Source: Gammaproteobacteria bacterium (GTDB taxonomy: Bacteria > Pseudomonadota > Gammaproteobacteria > VBWC01). Taken from it: a stretch of DNA of 64,000 nucleotides. Position 1 is the first letter of the stretch. Each line of letters opens with the position of its first letter. The position numbers and the translations under genes were made by a program. Positions 29,236-37,271 of the stretch are shown here, piece by piece. The DNA is taken from positions 186,001 through 250,000 of the forward strand of contig JAHFRU010000001.1 of the NCBI GenBank assembly GCA_023266115.1, in the 5' to 3' direction. The notes under the pieces are model-generated. The model had not been told where the DNA came from, ran no database searches, and saw only the letters and a list, made by a program, of their open reading frames with translations.

Positions 29236-29360
29236 GAGTTGATGTGTTCGTCACCCTATAGATGCAGTTCCCGGCCGGCACAGCATCGTCCGCAGGAGGC
29301 TGCCGAGAACGGGGCTGAGCGCAGCCGCTGGCATTTGGTGCCGGTACTGGCGACAGATCA

Positions 29361-30686
29361 ATGACCATGAGCGCGATCAATACAAATATACAGGTAGCAT
29401 TGGCTGATAATGGCGTTGGCGAGGAAATATATCGCCTTGTACAAACATTGTTTCCTATATGCCGGAGTATTACGGGGGATGGCGTCCGTGAAACCCTGAG
29501 TCACGTTCGCAACTACATACCGCTCGAATTAATTGAAGTGCCGACCGGGACAAGCGTATTTGACTGGACGATACCGCAAGAATGGAACATACGGGACGCC
29601 TATATCAAAAATATCGATGGTGAGCGGATTGTCGATTTTAGGAAATCCAATCTGCACGTGGTGGGGTATAGTGAACCAGTGCGAGCCAGAATGTCTCTGG
29701 CTGAACTAAAGAAACATCTTATAACGCTTCCCGATCAACCAGACCTTGTTCCGTACCGTACTTCCTATTACAACAAGACGTGGGGATTCTGCCTCAGTCA
29801 TAATCAGCTCAAATCGCTGGCCGACGATTCGTATGAAGTATGTATAGATTCAGAACTGAAGGATGGTCATCTCACGTACGGCGAATTCGTGCTGGAAGGC
29901 AGGACCACTGAGGAGATACTGATATCGACGCATATATGTCATCCCTCGCTCGCCAACGACAATTTGTCTGGTATAGGGCTGAGTACATTTCTCGCCCGTA
30001 ATCTGCAAAAGAGTGAGCGGCGATATACCTATCGATTTGTTTTTCTGCCGGGAACGATAGGGTCTATTACTTGGTTGTCGCGAAACGAGGCGGCTGCGGC
30101 GCGTATCAAGAACGGATTGGTAATCTCATGCGTCGGTGATCGCGGCGGGCCCACCTACAAGCGCAGCAGGAAAGGTAACGCGGAGATCGACAGGGTTGTC
30201 GAACATGTGCTGAAGCTTCTTGGTATGCAGGCGGTTATAGAGGATTTCTCGCCGTATGGTTACGATGAACGACAGTATTGTTCCCCGGGATTCAATCTGT
30301 CGGTAGGCCTGTTTGAAAGAAGCAAGTATGGAACATTCCCGGAGTATCACAATTCGGCGGATAATCTCGAGTTCGTACGGCCGGAATGCTTGCAGGAATC
30401 GTACGACGTCATTGCCCGGGTAATAGCCGCTCTCGAGAACAATCATACCTATTTAAATCGCAATCCAATGTGCGAGCCGCAACTCGGGAAGAGGGGGTTG
30501 TACGCGACTATTGGTGGCGACAAGGATGCGGCTCGTAAACAAATGGCGATGCTTTGGATTCTGAACATGGCCGACGGCAGTCAGTCGCTGCTCGATATCG
30601 CGGAGCGTGCGAATATACCTTTCAATGTTATAGCGGAGACCGCGTCAGTTCTGGAGGACGGCGGCCTGCTTAACAAAGTGAGCTGA
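29361..30686 (+). CDS. DUF4910/DUF2172-type putative metallopeptidase
   Basis: A 441-residue protein of the family placed near M28 aminopeptidases and often found in O-antigen or capsule clusters. The likely metal site includes HICHPSLANDNLSG (residues about 193-206), with further acidic and histidine residues (FPEYHNSADN near 330). The C terminus (residues 385-441) resembles a winged-helix or degenerate HTH segment (LLDIAERANIPFNVIAETASVLEDGGLL). No signal peptide is seen, so it is likely cytoplasmic. It may process an aminoacyl or amide-linked sugar; this is unproven. Confidence 0.7.
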   Translation: MTMSAINTNIQVALADNGVGEEIYRLVQTLFPICRSITGDGVRETLSHVRNYIPLELIEVPTGTSVFDWTIPQEWNIRDAYIKNIDGERIVDFRKSNLHVVGYSEPVRARMSLAELKKHLITLPDQPDLVPYRTSYYNKTWGFCLSHNQLKSLADDSYEVCIDSELKDGHLTYGEFVLEGRTTEEILISTHICHPSLANDNLSGIGLSTFLARNLQKSERRYTYRFVFLPGTIGSITWLSRNEAAAARIKNGLVISCVGDRGGPTYKRSRKGNAEIDRVVEHVLKLLGMQAVIEDFSPYGYDERQYCSPGFNLSVGLFERSKYGTFPEYHNSADNLEFVRPECLQESYDVIARVIAALENNHTYLNRNPMCEPQLGKRGLYATIGGDKDAARKQMAMLWILNMADGSQSLLDIAERANIPFNVIAETASVLEDGGLLNKVS

Positions 30687-30780
30687 GCAGCGTTGTTCTT
30701 GACTCCCCGATGACCGGGTAATCCGACTCTGGTGCTTGTCGCACTGCCGGTAACAGAATCGACAGGTACCAAGTACCGGG

Positions 30781-31590
30781 CTAGCGGCGGAACGAGGGCA
30801 TTTTCCGACGGAGTGTTTGAGTGATTCTTTTCGTTATATTTGGCCCGCCAGGCTCGCTGAAATTGGTTTTTATAAAATTTAGCGGAAATATATGTCCGTA
30901 TGCTTTTCCGGCGCTTTGACCAGCATGGTTTTTCATCAAGGATTCCTCGTTAAACCACTGATAATCGTCATACCAGGTCCAGCACTTATTCTTTTTATAC
31001 AAATTGCACAGTTCGGAAGCCAGGACGCCATTGGTTGGTAAGGTAATGTAGTCCGATGAGAAGCCTGACACACGGTGTAGCATTAAATCGACAGAATGAT
31101 TGCCGCAATAGTTGGAAAACCATAGAGTAAAGTTCATTTTCCGCTGCAACGTTTCAACCGCTCTGAATACCTGAACGTGATCCTCGTGCCCATACTCGCC
31201 CCATGGGTTGTGAGTAAAAACATTGTCGTAATTTTCCAGGATCGGCGACAGACTGTTTTCCAGCCTAGAATAGTTCTTTCTATAGCGTGCGTTGACGGCT
31301 CTACTTTTCGTGATGCCTATCCCGTAGGGTGTTTCTACCGGATTCTTCCAATCGGCCATGTTGAATGAAAGAGACTCTTCTATCCCCAGGCTGGAAACAT
31401 TGCGTAAAGGGTATTCGGATACCGCTTTTCGCCTGCCAGGCCCCAGCTCAGGAGCATCGGCGCAGTCTTCAAAGCAGAAAACGACTTTATCGACATTGTT
31501 AATTGCGGAGTTCAGCCATAAAATTTCGTCGTCTGGATGCGCGACGACAATGATAGATTTCCTGAATATTGCGATGTGGTCGTCAATCAT
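30781..31590 (-). CDS. PIG-L family deacetylase
   Basis: Zinc-dependent N-deacetylase of the GlcNAc-PI/LmbE fold, 269 residues. The VVAHPDDEILW motif near the N terminus supplies the metal-binding His-Asp-Asp, and EYGHEDHVQVFRA supplies the third His. Such enzymes deacetylate GlcNAc-containing small molecules or sugars. The gene is convergent with the DUF4910 gene and follows the sulfotransferase by 79 bases on the same strand, so the two may form an operon acting on one glycan. The substrate is not deducible. Confidence 0.84.
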   Translation of the reverse strand: MIDDHIAIFRKSIIVVAHPDDEILWLNSAINNVDKVVFCFEDCADAPELGPGRRKAVSEYPLRNVSSLGIEESLSFNMADWKNPVETPYGIGITKSRAVNARYRKNYSRLENSLSPILENYDNVFTHNPWGEYGHEDHVQVFRAVETLQRKMNFTLWFSNYCGNHSVDLMLHRVSGFSSDYITLPTNGVLASELCNLYKKNKCWTWYDDYQWFNEESLMKNHAGQSAGKAYGHIFPLNFIKTNFSEPGGPNITKRITQTLRRKMPSFRR

Positions 31591-31669
31591 GGCGACATTG
31601 CCGGCCTGCGTCGATCACGTTGGGGAGGCGCCCGTTTCTCGGGGTCGCAATATGACGCACGATGCACTA

Positions 31670-32749
31670 TTAATCATCGATTCCCCGCCGGGTATGCAGT
31701 TGTTGTTTCAGTAATTGATAGGCGTGCAGCAGCCCCTGTTTCAGAGCCGACAATCGTCCTTTGATCTTTCCTTTGCGTTTTATCGCGAAGTACTGTTCGG
31801 CGGCGAACCACTCACGAAAATTCCAGTCGTTTTGTGGCCGAATGGCGATATCCCATGGGAATATATCGGCGCCACGAAGGGCGCCGTGCTTGCCAGCCTC
31901 AAGACCGTCGCGAATCTCGCCATAGGAATACCCAAGGGCCTCAATAACGCGATGTCCCAAGACATCGAGATACGAGATAGCGAAATGTCGAGACTGTGGA
32001 TCGTTGGACATGTTCCGCCACTTGTCTACGCTTGCCGCACTCGGGCGGGTATGCAGGTCGATGCCAACGGGGTCATTCATGCTGCCCATCGGTTTGGGCG
32101 TCTTGTCATAGTTGAGCATCGATTCGTGATAGGTGATGCCGAGTTGATTGCACAGGGCCGTAATGCTCTTCTCCGGGGTTCTGACAAAATCCTCATAGCG
32201 AATAACGACTGCGCGGTCGCCGAGCAATTGTATGCCATCCAATAGATATTGAGGGGCATGTATAAGATCCGGCCGAAAGATTCCCAATACCTTCCAGTCG
32301 CCGTTGACATAGGTGGAAAGCTCGGAAGCGAGTACCGCCATCGGATTTCTGATCAGGAAAATAAACTTGGCTTTTGGAAAAAGGCGATATAACTCGGGGA
32401 TGATAAAAAAATACCGGGGCGTTTTGTCCAGAAAATAGGCTTTTCCACCTTTCTTTAGTGCATTCTCATAAATAACGCGGGCCCACTCCCGTATGGCGTC
32501 CAGATGAACTTCCTCACCATCCGTATAATGCGTAAGAAACTCAAGCATTCCCTGGCTGGCGAATCGTGAATCGTATTCGGTCTCAATGCCGGCATTTCGG
32601 AGCGCGTAAACGGGATGTAGCATCATCCAGGTTTCCGCCGAGGTCTGTATCTCCGGGTGTCCGGCGAGTACACGCTGCAGTAAGGTTGAGCCCGAGCGTG
32701 GTTGGGAGATGATGAAGATCAGGTTTTCACCCAGAAAATATTGGCTCAT
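31670..32749 (-). CDS. Sulfotransferase family protein
   Basis: PAPS-dependent sulfotransferase fold, 359 residues. The 5'-phosphosulfate loop is SQPRSGSTLLQRVLAGHP near the N terminus and the 3'-phosphate site is in FIFLIRNPMAVLAS. These two motifs are the standard signature of the family. The target could be a sugar hydroxyl of the exopolysaccharide. It lies 258 bases downstream of the small NTF2-like gene. No PAPS synthesis gene is present in the window. Confidence 0.85.
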   Translation of the reverse strand: MSQYFLGENLIFIISQPRSGSTLLQRVLAGHPEIQTSAETWMMLHPVYALRNAGIETEYDSRFASQGMLEFLTHYTDGEEVHLDAIREWARVIYENALKKGGKAYFLDKTPRYFFIIPELYRLFPKAKFIFLIRNPMAVLASELSTYVNGDWKVLGIFRPDLIHAPQYLLDGIQLLGDRAVVIRYEDFVRTPEKSITALCNQLGITYHESMLNYDKTPKPMGSMNDPVGIDLHTRPSAASVDKWRNMSNDPQSRHFAISYLDVLGHRVIEALGYSYGEIRDGLEAGKHGALRGADIFPWDIAIRPQNDWNFREWFAAEQYFAIKRKGKIKGRLSALKQGLLHAYQLLKQQLHTRRGIDD

Positions 32750-33007
32750 TTTGATCGAACTAAGGTTCCAGGTGGTTGGATAGAGTGTCAGTCACGCTTT
32801 CTCGCAATGACATAGCCCCAGAATACTGTGCGCCGCCATCGAAATAAAGTGTCTCGCGCTAGGTCGTTGATAAACGAGGGCCTGGTAGCGGGGGATGATA
32901 TCCGGGGGGCCATGCGCTGACGCATAGCTTTACCGACGTTGCGAGTATTCGCTTGGCGGGTAAAGGACGCGGGTGCGTCCCGGCGGCCCATCGTTGTTGT
33001 CAGGCTA

Positions 33008-33424
33008 TTACTGGACTGCAGTTTCGTTGCGGATGACAAATGGACGGTTATCGCTGCCCGGGTCCTTGGCCAACAGGAACTGTTGTTTGAGTTTCTCCCC
33101 CGTCGCAAGCGTTATGATGACATCGACGACGACGGTGTCATTTTCTCGGGTGGTGAACTGATCGAACTGGACCCCGGCATTTCGATAGACCTCGACCAGA
33201 TGGCTCGGGTAAGTCGGATTATCGAGCAGACGCGCCCGCTTTCTGAGCAGGTCACCGCCTATCAGCGAGCGTAAGGTCGACGTATCGCCTTGCCCCAAGG
33301 CGTCGAAATACCGGGTTAGTACTGTTCGAGCGTCCTGCTCATTCTGCGATAACGTTTGAGATATTGCGACCTGCATGAACAACAAGGAAGTGCAGATCAA
33401 CAAAAAAAATCGGGTATATTTCAT
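33008..33424 (-). CDS. Small secreted NTF2/SnoaL-like protein of unknown function
   Basis: A 138-residue protein. It has a clear signal peptide (MKYTRFFLLICTSLLFMQVAISQ), then about 115 residues. The mature part has the DARTVLTRYFDALGQGDTSTLRSLI pattern found at the start of NTF2/SnoaL-like cone folds, followed by strands. An aaggatc ribosome binding site precedes the ATG at 33424. The start is only 12 bases after the stop of the large SGNH gene, so the two are probably co-translated. The function is unknown; it may be a periplasmic accessory of that protein. Confidence 0.7.
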   Translation of the reverse strand: MKYTRFFLLICTSLLFMQVAISQTLSQNEQDARTVLTRYFDALGQGDTSTLRSLIGGDLLRKRARLLDNPTYPSHLVEVYRNAGVQFDQFTTRENDTVVVDVIITLATGEKLKQQFLLAKDPGSDNRPFVIRNETAVQ

Positions 33425-33436
33425 AAACTGATCCTT

Positions 33437-36400
33437 CTAATTGGCAACCACAATAGCAACATAGTGTGAGTCGGTGCCACTGCTGCCTGCGGCGGCATTA
33501 CCGCCGAGGGTGACGGGGCCAGCGCTGAATGACCGACTGTACAGATTCAATGTCGGCGAGAACGGATCGGTTGTGCTTAATGTCAGGCCTGTGCTGGTGA
33601 ACGTGCTCATCCAGCCCGGCAGCGCAGCGGCACCGCCGTCATAGGCAATGTAAACCGTTACCGGCCGATCCGTGGAAAAGTTGATATAGCTCGCCGACGT
33701 ATTGCCGGTATCGCCATTGGCGGCCATGATCCAGCGCCCGTTGTCCAACGCGGCCGGAACGGCTGTTAGTGTGTATGCCGCGTCCACATAGTAGGTGTCG
33801 CCAGTCTCTAGCAGATTCTGTTTGACGTAAGGGGTCGTCGTAGAAGGGACGAGGCTATCCAGCACAAACGGAAGGGCGGCCGGCGTGGCGGGGTTCAGAG
33901 TGTTATACCAGAGCGCGGCGATAGCCGTATAACCGAGCGCGTTGGGATGCCAGACATCGGAAAACAGACTAAACCGATTCTGGCCTGCACCGAGGAAATA
34001 GGAATACAAGTTGGGGCCAAGCTGTCTGCCGGTTAGTTCAGAAAGTACCACGCTGTTGTATGCGCTGATGTAGTTGGTATTCAGCGTCGCTGTGGCCGGA
34101 TCCGCAAACGGTGTTGGTCCGCCGGAACCGAAAACCGGCGGCGGTAATGCGGTATAGACGGTCTTGCCGGCGGCTGTCACGGTGTTGATCAACGATTGCA
34201 TATTGCCCTTGTAAGTACCGTTGCAGGCAGTTCCCGTGCAGCCACTTCCGCTTGGCACGAGCGCCAGCGCGTCGTTAGTACCGAGCATAACCAGCGCCTT
34301 GTTACTGTTCGAGTGGCGGGCGAGTATCGAGCCGATGCGATTGAATGCGGTATCGACCGATTCGTCTCCGCCAATACCTTCGTTATACACGATGACCGGT
34401 TTGCCCTGATATCCTTCCAATAACACGGAAAGGTTGGTCTCGTATCCTTGGAAGCCCAGCATTCGGGATGACAGATTGTCTGCAGCGTAGTTATCGCCAC
34501 TGCCATTGGTAATACTGTCTCCGGCCGCTATGTAGGTATCTCCGCCGACGCCGACCAGCGTATTGGTATCACGGGCCAGTTCCACGTTACCGGCATCACG
34601 CACGATCGCCTCGATTGTGTGATTGCCTGCGACAAGCCCGCTAAACGTATTGCTGTAGGGGACTGAATTATCGAGTATCGACGTGACGCTATCGAGCAGA
34701 AACTCGACACCGCCACCGCCAGGGATGTTGGTGCCAATGGCGGTCGCGGTGATTGCGTTATCAACGATGACATCCCGGGCCAATGGGGTTGCGAGCGTGA
34801 CAATCGCGGTATTCGCAGGGTTCTGGATCACAACGTTATCGAAAGCCGCCTTGTCCTGCGTATACAGCGCCACGGTGCCTGTAGACAAGCCGCTATCGTT
34901 CACCGCAAACAACGGGTCGTCATTGACCATGACCTGAATCGAACTACCGTTAAGGTCAATCGTAAACCTCAACAATTCACCGAAGTTGTAACCTCGTGCG
35001 TTTACCGCTAGCGGGGTAAATACGCCGCCTGTTTTCTTCTCGAGGCGGGTGAATCCAAAGCGGGAATTCATCGACAGGCGGTAGTAATTGTTGTTGTCCT
35101 GATACCGGAACATGATGCCGATATCATCCGCCAGACCGGCACCGAGAAAGATGGCATCGGCACTAAAGCGGTAATTCGACAGTGACGTACCGGCGGTGTA
35201 GTAGGCGTAGGTACCTTTGTGATAGCTATGGTCGAAGGCATTAACGCTCTCAACGCGGTTTTGCTGTTGCAGTGCCGCGCTGACAACTGCCCATGATGAC
35301 GCTGTCCCGCTGTCATTCACTATCGTCCAGTTGCCCATGCCGCTACTGAAATTTTCCGTGACCGGGAGCGTCACCGGAGGCGGCGGTACGACGAGCGAGG
35401 CGGCGGCCAGGGTGATATTGCCCGTGCCGCCGTAGTCGCCGAGCAGGGTATAGGAGACGGTGAGCGTAGCCGGGCTGTTGGCGCTGAAATTCAGGGTGAC
35501 CAGACGATCGACGACGCCGGACGGATTGTCAACGGTAGTGGTATAGGGAGCCACGCTGCCATCACTGAGTGTCGCCTGCAACTGCCCTCGGGCGGCATAA
35601 CCGCCGACATACAAGCGCAGGGTGCGGGTGGTGGTATCGGCGGGGACGGTCAGGGAGAAGCCGTTACCGACGCCGGAGAAATAGAGACCCGCGGTAGTGC
35701 CAGACGTACTGGCGGTCGGGGTACCGTCGCTCCAGGCATAGCTGACACGCACGCCGGCGGGCGCCTGGTAGCGTGACGCGGCGATCGATCCGATCAGCGT
35801 GTAAGGACTGATTTGCGCCGTGACGCCGGTCTTGCGATTCAGGCTCGATGCACTGGTCAATCCCCAGTGCGCCCAGTCCGTCGTGCCTTCGGTCGTCAGA
35901 TTCACCGTGCCCGGGCTGGCGGCGTTACTGCCGAGCAGGGCGGCGGAACTGGCCGAGGTGACCGTAATGTTGATGGTTTGATTGGTAAACAAACCATTGC
36001 CATCCGTGGCTGTAAAGGTCACTGCATAAGGGCTGCCCGCCACGTTTGCTGCCGTTGGAGTCCAGTTGAAGGTTCCGGTTCCATTGAGCTGGTCGGTAAA
36101 GGCGGCAGTGCCGGGCAAGGTCGAGGTCGTCAGCGTCAATGGTGACGGGCCGTCCGGATCGCTGGCAGTCACGGTAAAATTCAGAAGGTTGCCCGCCGCG
36201 ACGGATTTATTTCCGATCGACGTCCACGTCGGTGCCTGATTGACCGGAGGCGGCGGTACGACGAGCGAGGCGGCGGCCAGGGTGATATTGCCCGTGCCGC
36301 CGTAGTCGCCGAGCAGGGTATAGGAGACGGTGAGCGTAGCCGGGCTGTTGGCGCTGAAATTCAGGGTGACCAGACGATCGACGACGCCGGACGGATTGTC

Positions 36401-36943
36401 AACGGTAGTGGTATAGGGAGCCACGCTGCCATCACTGAGTGTCGCCTGCAACTGCCCTCGGGCGGCATAACCGCCGACATACAAGCGCAGGGTGCGGGTG
36501 GTGGTATCGGCGGGGACGGTCAGGGAGAAGCCGTTACCGACGCCGGAGAAATAGAGACCCGCGGTAGTGCCAGACGTACTGGCGGTCGGGGTACCGTCGC
36601 TCCAGGCATAGCTGACACGCACGCCGGCGGGCGCCTGGTAGCGTGACGCGGCGATCGATCCGATCAGCGTGTAAGGACTGATTTGCGCCGTGACGCCGGT
36701 CTTGCGATTCAGGCTCGATGCACTGGTCAATCCCCAGTGCGCCCAGTCCGTCGTGCCTTCGGTCGTCAGATTCACCGTGCCCGGGCTGGCGGCGTTACTG
36801 CCGAGCAGGGCTGACGCAGTGACATCTCCGACGCTGGCGCATGTGAGTACCACAGCAAAAAGCGCTGCTGCTACGACCGAATTGAATCGTTGACGCAGAA
36901 GCGCCTGATTACGGACGTACAGATGAAAGAATTGGTTTGGCAT
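33437..36943 (-). CDS. Large secreted SGNH/GDSL hydrolase with a duplicated beta-rich domain
   Basis: Start taken at ATG 36943 (1168 residues); an in-frame TTG at 36961 adds six residues. A signal peptide (VVAAALFAVVLTCASVGDVTASA) is followed by a ~190-residue domain beginning ALLGSNAASPGTVNL, an Ig-like domain with a putative Ig fold (APTWTSIGNKSVAAG...), and a second copy of the 190-residue domain that is identical at the DNA level. Then come a laminin/DUF1080-like domain, a short Ig-like domain, an SGNH hydrolase domain (GDSITNGS, LGTNDAL, DVWHPNALGY) and a ~110-residue C-terminal domain shared with the 37272-40163 product. SGNH enzymes are esterases or sugar O-deacetylases, so polysaccharide modification is plausible. 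No PEP-CTERM or LPXTG tail is seen. Confidence 0.82.
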   Translation of the reverse strand: MPNQFFHLYVRNQALLRQRFNSVVAAALFAVVLTCASVGDVTASALLGSNAASPGTVNLTTEGTTDWAHWGLTSASSLNRKTGVTAQISPYTLIGSIAASRYQAPAGVRVSYAWSDGTPTASTSGTTAGLYFSGVGNGFSLTVPADTTTRTLRLYVGGYAARGQLQATLSDGSVAPYTTTVDNPSGVVDRLVTLNFSANSPATLTVSYTLLGDYGGTGNITLAAASLVVPPPPVNQAPTWTSIGNKSVAAGNLLNFTVTASDPDGPSPLTLTTSTLPGTAAFTDQLNGTGTFNWTPTAANVAGSPYAVTFTATDGNGLFTNQTINITVTSASSAALLGSNAASPGTVNLTTEGTTDWAHWGLTSASSLNRKTGVTAQISPYTLIGSIAASRYQAPAGVRVSYAWSDGTPTASTSGTTAGLYFSGVGNGFSLTVPADTTTRTLRLYVGGYAARGQLQATLSDGSVAPYTTTVDNPSGVVDRLVTLNFSANSPATLTVSYTLLGDYGGTGNITLAAASLVVPPPPVTLPVTENFSSGMGNWTIVNDSGTASSWAVVSAALQQQNRVESVNAFDHSYHKGTYAYYTAGTSLSNYRFSADAIFLGAGLADDIGIMFRYQDNNNYYRLSMNSRFGFTRLEKKTGGVFTPLAVNARGYNFGELLRFTIDLNGSSIQVMVNDDPLFAVNDSGLSTGTVALYTQDKAAFDNVVIQNPANTAIVTLATPLARDVIVDNAITATAIGTNIPGGGGVEFLLDSVTSILDNSVPYSNTFSGLVAGNHTIEAIVRDAGNVELARDTNTLVGVGGDTYIAAGDSITNGSGDNYAADNLSSRMLGFQGYETNLSVLLEGYQGKPVIVYNEGIGGDESVDTAFNRIGSILARHSNSNKALVMLGTNDALALVPSGSGCTGTACNGTYKGNMQSLINTVTAAGKTVYTALPPPVFGSGGPTPFADPATATLNTNYISAYNSVVLSELTGRQLGPNLYSYFLGAGQNRFSLFSDVWHPNALGYTAIAALWYNTLNPATPAALPFVLDSLVPSTTTPYVKQNLLETGDTYYVDAAYTLTAVPAALDNGRWIMAANGDTGNTSASYINFSTDRPVTVYIAYDGGAAALPGWMSTFTSTGLTLSTTDPFSPTLNLYSRSFSAGPVTLGGNAAAGSSGTDSHYVAIVVAN
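35373..35941. repeat. 569-bp direct repeat, copy A (inside the SGNH gene)
   Basis: By line-by-line comparison, 35373-35941 is identical to 36243-36811 at an offset of 870 bases, with no mismatch seen. Each copy encodes the same ~190-residue beta-rich domain, and the copies are separated by an Ig-like domain of about 300 bases. Confidence 0.95.
36243..36811. repeat. 569-bp direct repeat, copy B (inside the SGNH gene)
   Basis: Second copy of the repeat at 35373-35941; it encodes the N-proximal domain of the mature SGNH protein. Identity ends at 36811, where the signal-peptide side begins. Confidence 0.95.
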
Positions 36944-37271
36944 AACGTTAGTTTTCGACAAGGTCTAAAACGGTACGAACGTGTTTACTGCAAGGAAACG
37001 AACCTTCCTTGGCGTGCTTGCGCTCTTGGTGCTCAGCCCGGTTCTAACGGTGTGCACAAATAAAGCTGACGACGGACTATTATAGCAATCATGGTAATCC
37101 GCCGCGCTTGTGATTATAAACATATGAAAAACAACCTATTAAGAAGATATTCGATAACTGACAGGTTTGCCTACGCAGTGGCTGCCTTGTAAAAGAGCCT
37201 TCAGCTGCTCCGCGTGTAAAGTAATCAGGAATGGCGACGGTTACCGGTCGTCGCGCATGTTTTGCAATACC
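36944..37271. other. Intergenic region between the two SGNH genes
   Basis: This 328-base gap holds the likely promoter of the minus-strand SGNH gene. I saw no gene, no clear terminator for the gene ending at 37272, and no sigma-54 site. A short AT-rich stretch lies around 37110-37150. Confidence 0.4.

Noticed and set aside
32788-33108. Small basic minus-strand frame between the NTF2-like gene and the sulfotransferase
   Set aside because: It overlaps the end of the NTF2-like gene in another frame, has no ribosome binding site at any start, and has no recognisable content, although the last third reads like plausible protein.
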